From: Saprospiraceae bacterium
Lineage (GTDB): Bacteria; Bacteroidota; Bacteroidia; Chitinophagales; Saprospiraceae
DNA length: 21,304 nt
Direction: 5' to 3'
Assembly: GCA_004297645.1 (NCBI GenBank)
Contig: SCUG01000746.1
Span: 1 to 21,304, forward strand
Made by a program: the position numbers and the translations under genes. Shown in pieces: positions 1-7,780 of this stretch. Below the pieces are notes generated by a model. The model saw only the letters and a list, made by a program, of their open reading frames with translations. It did not search any database and was not told the DNA's origin. Numbering within the stretch: the first letter of the stretch is position 1; every line of letters starts with the position of its first letter.

Positions 1-10
1 CCCCACGCAG

Positions 11-148
11 ACGCTGGTTCAAGTCTCCAGACTTGAACCGCATATCAGCATGTCTCTGACATGCGTAACCGCCACACCACATTTGCTGGCTTACTCATGT
101 CGGAGACATGAAAATACCGGATTCAAGTCTGGAGACTTGAACCAGCGT
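11..148. repeat. Nested inverted repeat of four palindromes (REPIN-like)
   Basis: The outer arms at 11-37 and 122-148 are exact 27-base reverse complements. Each arm is itself a hairpin: GGTTCAAGTCT/AGACTTGAACC with a 2-base centre at 16-39, and TTCAAGTCT/AGACTTGAA at 122-141. Between them lie two more palindromes, CATGTC-TCT-GACATG at 49-63 and CATGTC-GGA-GACATG at 96-110, also in inverted orientation to each other with one mismatch. All four share a GTCTC/GAGAC-like core. Paired inverted REP hairpins are known as REPINs or BIMEs and are mobilised by RAYT transposases. No RAYT gene is in the window, so assignment to that class is inference. It may extend or be repeated left of the window. 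Confidence 0.75.
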
Positions 149-484
149 AATGTAAGCATCCGGTCAACTCCATATGCCCCCGTCCGGCCGGGTCAGACCC
201 TGCGCCAGCGGAGTTTTTGAGAAAAGCGGAGGGCATTGCCAGCAAGGCGGGAGAATGGGAGCATAGCCATTCCTGAGTGAGCATTTTTTGTATCCCCTCA
301 TAAATTGATGGGAGTTTTCCAAAATACCAGCCCTCATTGAGGGGATATGCAACCATCGTTTTTTAGCAGGCAGGGCAAAGTTCATTCTTCCGGGGTGCCG
401 GACTTCGTCCGCCCTTTCTTACTTTTGCGCTACAAAAAAAAGGAGCTTTGAGCATAATCCCGCATCAACCAGCTCAGCACAGCT
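149..484. other. Non-coding leader region upstream of the PBP1A gene
   Basis: About 335 bases without a convincing gene. Two overlapping minus-strand frames stay open for 73-77 codons (123-356 and 164-385) but neither has a recognisable domain, signal peptide or plausible context, so they are not called. A small hairpin, CGGAC-TTC-GTCCG at 399-411, lies just before the candidate promoter at 420-427. Several short palindromic pieces (for example CCCTCATTGAGGG near 333-345) suggest a decayed repetitive element, which is inference only. Confidence 0.4.
420..427 (+). promoter_or_regulatory. Candidate -7 promoter box for the PBP1A operon
   Basis: TACTTTTG matches the Bacteroidota -7 consensus TAnnTTTG exactly and is followed by GCGC. 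It would start a transcript with a leader of about 50 bases before the ATG at 485. A convincing -33 TTG was not found at the expected spacing, so this rests on one box only. Confidence 0.45.
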
Positions 485-3088
485 ATGGCAAATTACAATT
501 TTACCCCGCAACAACTCCGGCAGCAGCGGATGCCGATATATCAAAACGTCATCCGGCTGATGTGGCGGCTGCTGGTTTGGGGCATTATAGCAGCAATATT
601 CACCTTTATCCTCTTGTCTTTTTCAGACTTGCCCGACACAGAAGAGCTTGAAAACCCTAAGAGCGAACTGGCCTCCGAGATAATTGCCGGCAACGGCGAA
701 GTGCTTGGCCGGTTATTTATAGAAAACAGAGTACCCGTTGGATTTGACGAGCTGTCGCCATACATCGAACAGGCGCTCCTCGCCACGGAAGATGTGCGGT
801 ACTACCAGCACTCCGGCATAGATTTCCGAGGGTTGGGCCGGGTATTTTTTAAGACATTCCTGATGGGCGACCGCCGTTCTGGTGGGGCCAGTACCATTAC
901 CCAGCAATTGGCAAAGCTGCTGTTTACCGAAAAGCCAGGCTCCGGCGTCGAGCGCGTGATTCAAAAACTGAAAGAGTGGATCATCGCTGTACAGTTGGAG
1001 CGCAAATACACCAAGGAGGAAATCATCGCCATGTACCTCAACAAGTACGACTTCCTTTACGACAGCTATGGCATAAAAGCCGCGGCAGAAACCTATTTCG
1101 CCAAATCGCAGGATTCGCTCAACATACAGGAAGCGGCGATGCTGGTGGGCATGCTGAAAAACTCCTCCCTATACAACCCCAAACGGAAAATGAAAGTGGC
1201 GGAAAAGCGCCGCTCCGTCGTACTCGACCAGATGCGCAGGAACGGCATCTTCGACCGCGCAACTTATGATTCGCTGAAGGTGCTACCCATTGACCTGTCC
1301 AATTTTCGCAGAGAATCGCACACGCAAGGGCTGGCGCAATACTTCCGCTCCGAACTGGCGCAGATACTTCTTCACGACATTCTCAGCAGGGACGACGTCC
1401 GCAAAAAGGCTGACGGCTCACCTTACAACCCATACAAAGACGGCCTGAAAATCTATACCACCATTGACCCCGTGATTCAGAAGCATGCAGAAGAGGCGCT
1501 TGCCATTACCATGAAATCCCTCCAGCATAGATTTTGGAAGCATTGGGAGGCAAGGGGGAAATCGCCGTGGACTTATACCGATAAGGAAACAACCGATGCT
1601 GAAATCCGATACCGCAACTGGAAATTGCGCCAGATGGTGCGCGAGTCAGACCGCTACGCCATCATGCGCGACCGCTATATTGGCACCTTAGAACAAGACC
1701 TGGAAAACGAGGTGGAAGGCTTGCACCTCAACGATGTGGCCATCGAGCGCATGATAAAGGGTGCAGCAGATAATGGTTTTTTTAAAAAGCTGATAAATGA
1801 CAAAATCATTTCCTCCCACCAGGCTTCACTGTACCGCCAGGCCATGCAAAACAAGCGCTGGAATGAGCTAAAAAAACAATGGCTGGCTTTTCAGAAAGCC
1901 GTCACCGTGCAGTTTAATAAAAAGGTGAAGATGAAGGTATTTGACTACAACGAGACCTTCGAAAAAGACACCGTGATGTCGCCGCTCGACTCTCTGAAAT
2001 ACCTGCACATGTTTTTGCAAATCGGCTCGTTAGGCGTTGACCCGAAAACGGGCCACGTAAAATCCTGGATAGGCGGCATCAACCACAAGTATTTCTCTTA
2101 TGACCACACCCGCAGCAACCGGCAGGTAGGTTCTACTTTCAAGCCATTTATTTATGCCACAGCCATTGCCCAACAGGGCATCTCGCCCTGCCTCGAAGTG
2201 ACCGACTTGCAGCGCACCATCTTCCCTGACGATGGAAACTTCGGTCTCATCACTGCCTGGACACCCCGAAACGCCGACGGGAAATACTCGGGCCGCACCA
2301 TGAGATTGAAAACCGCACTGAAGAAATCGGTAAATTCAGTGTCCGTTTTTCTGATGCAGCAATTGGGAAGCGTCGAGCCGGTTATCGAGCTTCTGGGCAA
2401 CATGGGTGTTGACACTAAAAAAATCCCAAAACAGCCCTCCATCTGCCTTGGCGCCGCCGACATGTCGGTCTATGACATGACCGGCGCCTACACTACTTTC
2501 GCCAACAACGGCTATTACAGCAAGCCCATTTTTATCACCCGCATCGAAGACAAGAACGGGCGTACGATATACTCGCAAGAGCAGGAAGATCGGCAAGCCT
2601 TACAAGAAGAGCCAAACTATGTGATGGTGGAGATGCTCAAATACGCCAGCGGCAGTTTCGGCCTGAAAAGCGAGGTGGGCGGTAAAACCGGCACCACCAA
2701 CAACTATGTGGATGGCTGGTTCATGGCCATTACCCCCAGCCTCGTCGTGGGCACCTGGGTCGGCGGCGATGACCGCTGGGTACGATTTCTTACCCTGGCC
2801 GAGGGGCAAGGCTCCCGCATGGCCAAGCCTTTTTGCAAAGAATTTCTCACTCGCGTTGAAAACGACCCCAACGCTGACTATGACTGGAAAGCCCGCTTCG
2901 TCAGACCCGGCGGCGACCTCAGCATCGGCCTCGATTGCAATGACTACAACAACCGCGATAACAGCGACGATGAATTCAACGATGGCGAAAGCCCGCGGCA
3001 AGATATTTCCGAAGACCCATTTGGCACTAATGTCAAAAAGGATACGACGAAGAAAACCAATGTGGAGAATGAGGATTTTGACGGATAA
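485..3088 (+). CDS. mrcA: Penicillin-binding protein 1A, bifunctional transglycosylase/transpeptidase
   Basis: Class A PBP of 867 aa that polymerises lipid II glycan strands and cross-links peptidoglycan at the outer face of the inner membrane. A short cytoplasmic N-terminus is followed by one membrane segment at about 25-47. The GT51 domain covers about 60-250: catalytic Glu102 lies in ATEDVRYYQHSGID, followed by GGASTITQQLAKLLF and RKYTKEEIIAMYLNKYDF. The transpeptidase domain has the SxxK serine at Ser550 (GSTFKP), SVN at 615-617 and KTGT from Lys734. About 130 mainly charged, helical-looking residues (about 345-490) separate the two halves; Bacteroidota PBP1A proteins commonly have such a segment. 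The last 45 residues are acidic and low in complexity. The ATG at 485 fits the membrane anchor. It is the first gene of a probable operon with the two genes downstream. Identification is secure; the symbol follows the E. coli PBP1a name. Confidence 0.96.
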   Translation: MANYNFTPQQLRQQRMPIYQNVIRLMWRLLVWGIIAAIFTFILLSFSDLPDTEELENPKSELASEIIAGNGEVLGRLFIENRVPVGFDELSPYIEQALLATEDVRYYQHSGIDFRGLGRVFFKTFLMGDRRSGGASTITQQLAKLLFTEKPGSGVERVIQKLKEWIIAVQLERKYTKEEIIAMYLNKYDFLYDSYGIKAAAETYFAKSQDSLNIQEAAMLVGMLKNSSLYNPKRKMKVAEKRRSVVLDQMRRNGIFDRATYDSLKVLPIDLSNFRRESHTQGLAQYFRSELAQILLHDILSRDDVRKKADGSPYNPYKDGLKIYTTIDPVIQKHAEEALAITMKSLQHRFWKHWEARGKSPWTYTDKETTDAEIRYRNWKLRQMVRESDRYAIMRDRYIGTLEQDLENEVEGLHLNDVAIERMIKGAADNGFFKKLINDKIISSHQASLYRQAMQNKRWNELKKQWLAFQKAVTVQFNKKVKMKVFDYNETFEKDTVMSPLDSLKYLHMFLQIGSLGVDPKTGHVKSWIGGINHKYFSYDHTRSNRQVGSTFKPFIYATAIAQQGISPCLEVTDLQRTIFPDDGNFGLITAWTPRNADGKYSGRTMRLKTALKKSVNSVSVFLMQQLGSVEPVIELLGNMGVDTKKIPKQPSICLGAADMSVYDMTGAYTTFANNGYYSKPIFITRIEDKNGRTIYSQEQEDRQALQEEPNYVMVEMLKYASGSFGLKSEVGGKTGTTNNYVDGWFMAITPSLVVGTWVGGDDRWVRFLTLAEGQGSRMAKPFCKEFLTRVENDPNADYDWKARFVRPGGDLSIGLDCNDYNNRDNSDDEFNDGESPRQDISEDPFGTNVKKDTTKKTNVENEDFDG

Positions 3089-3178
3089 TGGGGCTAAAGA
3101 CCGGGCCAGTCTTAGTTCCATTCCCAGCATACTCAAACCAACAAACAGCGAGCAAAATCCAAGACTTAAATTCTGACA

Positions 3179-5191
3179 ATGACCAAACAGCTCTATTTAA
3201 TCTTACTCATTTCAGCGGCATTTTTCACGCGCTGCGTGCCGCCCGTTGATGAGGCAATCACCGATGTTCACGTTGATTTCACAAACCCCGCCATCCAGAA
3301 ACTGTACAACTTTCAGGACAACCGCCAGACGGATAGCCTCCTCCGTTATTTTTTCCAGAAAGACCCCACCTATCGCTATTTGGCGGCCCTCGCCTTTGCC
3401 TCCATCAGGGACACGCTACACGTGGACACCATCGCCCGTCTTCTTTACGACCCTGTTGACAAAGTCAGAATAGCGGCGGCCTATGCCATGGGGCAAATGG
3501 GCAGCCCCAAAGCCGAACAATTGCTCATCAATGCTTTCGACCAATACGACACGGCAGGCATTTCCAAAAACTTCAACGCTGCCATTCTGGAGGCCATCGG
3601 CAAATGCGGGACGGAGAAAAGCTTAACATCGCTCGCCTCCATCAGCACCTACCAACCCAACGACACGGCGCTGCTCGAAGGACAGGCCTGGGGCATTTAT
3701 CGCTTTGCTCTGCGAGCTATTATCAGCGACGCAGGTACCGCCAAAATGCTCGACTTTGCCACCCGCTCCGAATACCCGCCCTCCGTGCGGATGATTGGCG
3801 CCAACTACCTATCAAGGGCCGAAGGCCTCAAGCTGGAAAATGGGGACAGCCTCATAGCCCCCGCTATCGCCCGCGAAGACGACCCCCGCACCCGCATGGC
3901 GTTGGCCATAGCTTTGGGTAAAACGCAGACCGAACGCGCCGCCAATGCCTTGCTTTATCAGTTCAACATAGAGCGGGATTACCGGGTGCGCTGCAACCTG
4001 ATGCGTGCCCTTTACAATTTCGATTATGAAAAAGTGAAACCCGTTGCACTGCAAGCCCTGAAAGACCCCAACGTCGCAGTGGCCACCATTGCCGCCGGTT
4101 TTTTTGTGGAAAAAGGCAAGCCCGAAGATGGCTCATTGTATAGGCAATTGGCCAAAGAACCGGCTCCGTGGGAAGTGCAAATGGCCCTATACACTGCCGC
4201 CAGCAAACACATCCCCCTGACATTTCCGGAAACCCGCAAATACCTCAATTGGGAGCTGAAACGCCGCCTCGAAACCGCCACCAACCCTTACGAAAAAGCT
4301 GCGGCACTGCAAGCCCTCGCCGCCAACGGATGGAACTACCGCTACATCCGGGATGTGGGGTACCTCTTTGACTCTGCCCCAGTGCGCACGGCGAGTGTGG
4401 AGGCGTTGGCCGCCATCGCCCGCAGGCCCGGTTTCAACGAGTTTTTTGGCGGCGGCAACCAGGTAAAAAAAGAGTTGGCCGAATTTTTCATCGAAGCCAT
4501 CCAAACGGCCGACGTGGGCATGGCCAGCGTGGCCGCCAATGTTCTGCGGGAACCTGGCCTTGGGTTCAAAGAATTAGTGGGCGGCTTCACCGTGTTGGAG
4601 CAAATGTTGCCAAAACTCAAAACCCCGAAAACTGTGGAGGCTTACATCGAGGTGCAAAAAACACTCAACTATTTCAAAGGCGTGGACGCCGGTGTCGCTG
4701 ACCTGCCCGCCTCTGCACACCCCATTGACTGGAAGCTTATCAGTAACCTCAAAAAAGACACATGGGTGGTCATCAATACGGCCAAAGGCGACATCGTTTT
4801 GGAGATGCTGTCAGAGTATGCCCCCGGCTCAGTGGCCAACTTTCTGACGCTCGTTAACGATAAATTTTTCAACGGAAAAAACTTCCACCGCGTGGTGTCA
4901 AACTTCGTCATACAAGGCGGCTGCACTCGCGGTGATGGTTATGGCAGCCTCGATTATACCATTCGCACCGAGGTACCCTACCTCCATTACGACCGGGAAG
5001 GTTACGTGGGTATGGCCTCGGCTGGCCCCGATACGGAGAGCACGCAGTTTTTCATCACCCACTCTCCCACACCCCATCTCGACGGCCGTTACACCATTTT
5101 TGCAAAAGTGGTGGCAGGCATGGATGTGGTGCACAAAATCCAAATCGGAGACGTAATGAACAAGGTGATTATTCAGGAACAAAAAAACTAA
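3179..5191 (+). CDS. HEAT-repeat protein fused to a C-terminal cyclophilin (peptidylprolyl isomerase)
   Basis: 670 aa. A hydrophobic signal at 1-18 ends in FFTRC, with Cys19 a possible lipobox cysteine; Arg at -1 is unusual, so lipoprotein status is uncertain. Residues about 50-510 are helical HEAT-like repeats; one early repeat shows DKVRIAAAYAMGQMG and another RTRMALAIALGKT. Residues about 529-668 form a cyclophilin domain, with GDIVLEM, FHRVV (catalytic Arg571), FVIQGG, STQFFITHS and LDGRYTIFAKVV. The expected role is cis-trans prolyl isomerisation in the periplasm, with the HEAT part acting as scaffold or client binder; that last part is inference. The gene starts 90 bases after the PBP1A stop and ends 11 bases before gcvT, so co-transcription is likely. 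Proximity to PBP1A makes folding of envelope proteins a reasonable guess. The domain calls are strong; the biological role is not known. Confidence 0.88.
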   Translation: MTKQLYLILLISAAFFTRCVPPVDEAITDVHVDFTNPAIQKLYNFQDNRQTDSLLRYFFQKDPTYRYLAALAFASIRDTLHVDTIARLLYDPVDKVRIAAAYAMGQMGSPKAEQLLINAFDQYDTAGISKNFNAAILEAIGKCGTEKSLTSLASISTYQPNDTALLEGQAWGIYRFALRAIISDAGTAKMLDFATRSEYPPSVRMIGANYLSRAEGLKLENGDSLIAPAIAREDDPRTRMALAIALGKTQTERAANALLYQFNIERDYRVRCNLMRALYNFDYEKVKPVALQALKDPNVAVATIAAGFFVEKGKPEDGSLYRQLAKEPAPWEVQMALYTAASKHIPLTFPETRKYLNWELKRRLETATNPYEKAAALQALAANGWNYRYIRDVGYLFDSAPVRTASVEALAAIARRPGFNEFFGGGNQVKKELAEFFIEAIQTADVGMASVAANVLREPGLGFKELVGGFTVLEQMLPKLKTPKTVEAYIEVQKTLNYFKGVDAGVADLPASAHPIDWKLISNLKKDTWVVINTAKGDIVLEMLSEYAPGSVANFLTLVNDKFFNGKNFHRVVSNFVIQGGCTRGDGYGSLDYTIRTEVPYLHYDREGYVGMASAGPDTESTQFFITHSPTPHLDGRYTIFAKVVAGMDVVHKIQIGDVMNKVIIQEQKN

Positions 5192-5202
5192 ATTCAACAT
5201 AA

Positions 5203-6309
5203 ATGAAAAGTACTCCACTGACACAAAAACACATTGCGCTCGGCGCTAAAATGGCAGAATTTGCCGGGTATAATATGCCCATCAACTACGCCGGTATTAT
5301 GGAAGAACACGCTTGCGTGCGCAATGGCGTGGGCGTATTCGACGTCTCGCACATGGGTGAGTTCATCGTGCGGGGCAAGGAAGCCTTAGCCCTCGTACAA
5401 AAAGTAACCTCCAACGATGCCTCCACACTGAAAATTGGCGAAGCGCAATACTCTTGCCTTCCCAACGGAAAAGGCGGCATCGTGGATGATTTGCTCGTGT
5501 ACCGCCTCCCTCAAAGTATGGCTGACGAAGGGGAAATCGCCTTTATGCTCGTGGTCAATGCCTCCAACATCGAAAAAGATTGGAACTGGATTAAGCAGCA
5601 CAACACCTTCGACTGCCGCATGATAAACATCTCGGACGAAACCGGGCTGCTCGCCGTGCAGGGGCCAAAGGCCGCTGAAGCACTAAAATCGCTAACCGAT
5701 ATCGACCTTGGTGGTATGAAGTATTACACCTTTGCCAAAGGCAAATTCGCCGGGTTCGGCAACGTCCTCGTCTCCGCCACGGGCTACACTGGTTCAGGAG
5801 GTTTCGAGATTTATGCCCGTACCGAAAACCTTGAGCAAATCTGGGACGCCGTTTTCGAAGCAGGTAAACCCTACGGCATCCGGCCCATCGGCCTCGGCGC
5901 CCGTGATACCTTGCGCTTAGAAATGGGCTTCGCCCTTTACGGCAACGACATAGACGACACCACCTCGCCGCTCGAAGCCGGCCTGGGCTGGATCACAAAG
6001 CTGGGGAAAGGCCCGTTTGTTGATTCCGATTTTCTCCAAAAGCAAAAAGCAGAAGGGGTGAAGCGCAAACTTGTGGGATTTGAAGTACTCGACCGCCGGG
6101 CACCTCGCCACTACTATCCCATCGAAGACCTCGAAGGCCATGTCTTAGGAGCGGTCACTTCCGGCACTCACGCTCCATCATTGGATAAGCCCATTGGCAT
6201 GGGCTATGTACCAAAGGAATTTGCCGCCACCGGCACCGAATTTAACATCGTCGCCGGAAATAAACGGCTGAAAGCGCGGGTGGTAAAAGTTCCTTTTTAC
6301 AAAGGATGA
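5203..6309 (+). CDS. gcvT: Glycine cleavage system T protein (aminomethyltransferase)
   Basis: 368 aa, the normal length. It transfers the aminomethyl carbon from the lipoyl H protein to tetrahydrofolate, giving 5,10-methylene-THF and ammonia in the cytoplasm. Visible family features are GVFDVSHMGEF at about 44-54, the substrate/folate motif GGIVDDLLVY with Asp95/96, ATGYTGSGGFEIY, GARDTLRLEMGFALYGND, and a C-terminal barrel with GAVTSGTHAPSLDKPIGMGY. It follows the HEAT-cyclophilin gene by 11 bases and is last in the probable operon, with a strong hairpin just downstream. No gcvH or gcvP is in the window, and no glycine riboswitch fold was seen upstream, where there is no room for one. Identification is secure. 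Confidence 0.97.
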   Translation: MKSTPLTQKHIALGAKMAEFAGYNMPINYAGIMEEHACVRNGVGVFDVSHMGEFIVRGKEALALVQKVTSNDASTLKIGEAQYSCLPNGKGGIVDDLLVYRLPQSMADEGEIAFMLVVNASNIEKDWNWIKQHNTFDCRMINISDETGLLAVQGPKAAEALKSLTDIDLGGMKYYTFAKGKFAGFGNVLVSATGYTGSGGFEIYARTENLEQIWDAVFEAGKPYGIRPIGLGARDTLRLEMGFALYGNDIDDTTSPLEAGLGWITKLGKGPFVDSDFLQKQKAEGVKRKLVGFEVLDRRAPRHYYPIEDLEGHVLGAVTSGTHAPSLDKPIGMGYVPKEFAATGTEFNIVAGNKRLKARVVKVPFYKG

Positions 6310-6321
6310 AATCCCTTTTAA

Positions 6322-6372
6322 GTGGAGAAGGGTAGATGTGGGTTGCTTCAACCCACATCTACCCTTCTCTAC
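6322..6372. terminator. Long 24-bp hairpin between convergent gcvT and ybeY
   Basis: Arms at 6322-6345 and 6349-6372 pair over 24 bases with a 3-base CTT loop and a single G-T wobble (6324 with 6370). It begins 12 bases after the gcvT stop. Neither flank has a T run, so it is not a textbook intrinsic terminator. Its place between convergent genes suggests transcript end formation or 3'-end protection for gcvT and possibly ybeY. The arm length is well beyond a normal terminator. Confidence 0.7.
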
Positions 6373-6531
6373 GTAATGATGAGCCGCTAAAATTGGTATG
6401 CTCCCTGCTCCATCGAAGGTGGAAAGCGCTCTATGTTGTATAACCGGGATTGGAAGAGCCTCCCGGTAAAAAGCTGGCGGCAAGATGTGCGTCCAGTGAA
6501 TGCCGCCGTCGCTGTGATGAAGCCTTTGATT

Positions 6532-6990
6532 TTAGGAACCCCACTTTCTCAAAGCCAGTGCTTCGTCCTCTTTTCCCCGCATCAGTTTTTTGCCGCTCTC
6601 CGTTTTATCGCCATAGCCGCATAGGTGCAGGACACCGTGCACCATGACGCGGTTCAACTCGTGCTCAAAAGAGGTTTGGAATTGTAAGGCATTCTCTCTG
6701 ACTCTGTCAATGCTGATGAAAATATCGCCCGCCACGAGCGGAGATTCTTCGTAAGGGAAGGTAATTACATCGGTGAGGGTATCGTGGTGGAGGTACTCGA
6801 CGTTCAGGCGGTGGAGGTATTCGTCAGAGCAGAAAATAAAATTGAGCAAGCGGAGGGAATGCTCCTCTTGCTCAATCACTTTTTGCAGCCATTCTGAAGT
6901 CCGTTCTTCGCTGTTAAATGCGAAATCTATATCTTCTGATGAAAAATAAATGCCACTCTCTGCATCGAACGGAAACTGCTGCTCAGACAT
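6532..6990 (-). CDS. ybeY: YbeY-like rRNA maturation endoribonuclease
   Basis: 152 aa, UPF0054/YbeY family. Members are metal-dependent RNases needed for 16S rRNA 3'-end processing and ribosome quality control. The core motif is present: HGVLHLCGYGDK, with His118 and His122. The third metal ligand of the classic H-x3-H-x5-H motif is replaced by Asp128; I recall this change as usual in Bacteroidota YbeY proteins. DVITFPYEES and the hydrophobic strand around GDIFISID also fit the family. It lies 32 bases downstream of the RsbW-like gene on the same strand, so the two are probably co-transcribed. The start at 6990 gives a typical length, and no alternative start is needed. Confidence 0.9.
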   Translation of the reverse strand: MSEQQFPFDAESGIYFSSEDIDFAFNSEERTSEWLQKVIEQEEHSLRLLNFIFCSDEYLHRLNVEYLHHDTLTDVITFPYEESPLVAGDIFISIDRVRENALQFQTSFEHELNRVMVHGVLHLCGYGDKTESGKKLMRGKEDEALALRKWGS

Positions 6991-7022
6991 TTGAAGTTGG
7001 TAAACCGGATGCTTTCGATAGG

Positions 7023-7409
7023 TTATAATTTAAAGCGCATTTCAACGGTACTGCCGTTGTTGTAAAAACGAATGTTGTCGGAAAGTTGCCGCATCAGGAA
7101 GACGCCGCGTCCGCCACATTCGGCGATGTGGTCAGGGGTGGTAGGATCCGACAAATCGTTTACATCGAACCCCCGGCCTTCATCAGACACGCGCAAAGCC
7201 AGGCAATCGCTTTCTCTCTTGGTCTTCACCTTTACTGTCTTGCCCTCTTCCATGCCATTGCCATGAACGATGGCATTGGTGACAGCTTCAGTCAGGCTCA
7301 CGAGAATGTTGCACTTTTTATCTGGTTCTAAATTATACCTGGAAACCAATTGCTCCACGTAAGGCTCTACTTTGGAGACGCTTCCTTGCTTCGATGCGAG
7401 TTTTAACAT
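7023..7409 (-). CDS. RsbW-like anti-sigma/serine kinase ATPase (HATPase_c_2)
   Basis: 128 aa, a single GHKL ATP-binding domain of the RsbW/SpoIIAB class. The N box has Glu41 and Asn45 (LTEAVTNAIVHGNG), the G1 box is DEGRGFD at 76-82, and the G2 region is GGRGVFLM at 99-106. In Firmicutes such proteins bind a sigma factor and phosphorylate an STAS antagonist. In Bacteroidota, single-domain members often accompany SpoIIE-type phosphatases or STAS proteins, but none is within this window, so the partner is unknown. It precedes ybeY by 32 bases. There is no membrane segment, so it is cytoplasmic. The family call is firm; the pathway is open. Confidence 0.88.
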   Translation of the reverse strand: MLKLASKQGSVSKVEPYVEQLVSRYNLEPDKKCNILVSLTEAVTNAIVHGNGMEEGKTVKVKTKRESDCLALRVSDEGRGFDVNDLSDPTTPDHIAECGGRGVFLMRQLSDNIRFYNNGSTVEMRFKL

Positions 7410-7710
7410 ACTTAATTCTTTTTGTTAACAATAGCGGAGTTTCCTCGTCTTTTGTTTCTTGCAAAAGAAAAAATATCGGTTTTGGATAGTTCGCAGGAAG
7501 GAAATATGTTATAGGGAAGGTCCTTTGGGAGGCTTAATTATTAGTCTTTCTAAGGTTGTCATTTACAAACGAGCCGCAAGTTAAGTGTATTTAAGCCGCT
7601 TGTCAAGCGGGGTGGATAAATTGGGCGAATGCAAAATACACTACCTCTTTCATCATCAATTGTTTAGTACAAAAAAAATATTGAAATCCGGTAAAAAAAG
7701 AACGGCTCCA
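7410..7710. other. Intergenic region upstream of the RsbW-like gene
   Basis: About 300 bases with no supportable gene. It must hold the promoter of the minus-strand RsbW-like/ybeY pair, but no clear TAnnTTTG box was found. A small hairpin CCGCTT-GTC-AAGCGG lies at 7596-7610, without a T run on either side. The region is AT-rich compared with its neighbours. Confidence 0.4.
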
Positions 7711-7754
7711 TCCCAAAACAAAACCCCGCCGGTGAATGCGAACGCCAGCGGGGT
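7711..7754 (-). terminator. Intrinsic terminator of the cysteine synthase-like gene
   Basis: ACCCCGC at 7723-7729 pairs with GCGGGGT at 7748-7754, with further weak pairing inside. On the minus strand the stem is followed by TTTTGTTTTGGG (7711-7722), a T-rich tail. It lies 27 bases past the stop at 7781. Confidence 0.75.
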
Positions 7755-7780
7755 CTAATTTTTATTCGAAAGGGAAATTC

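Noticed and set aside
123..385. Two overlapping minus-strand frames of 77 and 73 codons near the left edge
   Set aside because: No domain, no conserved context and one overlaps the inverted repeat. A decayed gene fragment cannot be excluded.
2600..3136. 178-codon minus-strand open frame opposite the PBP1A 3' end
   Set aside because: It lies fully antisense to a secure gene and has no recognisable domain; open antisense frames are common in GC-richer genes.
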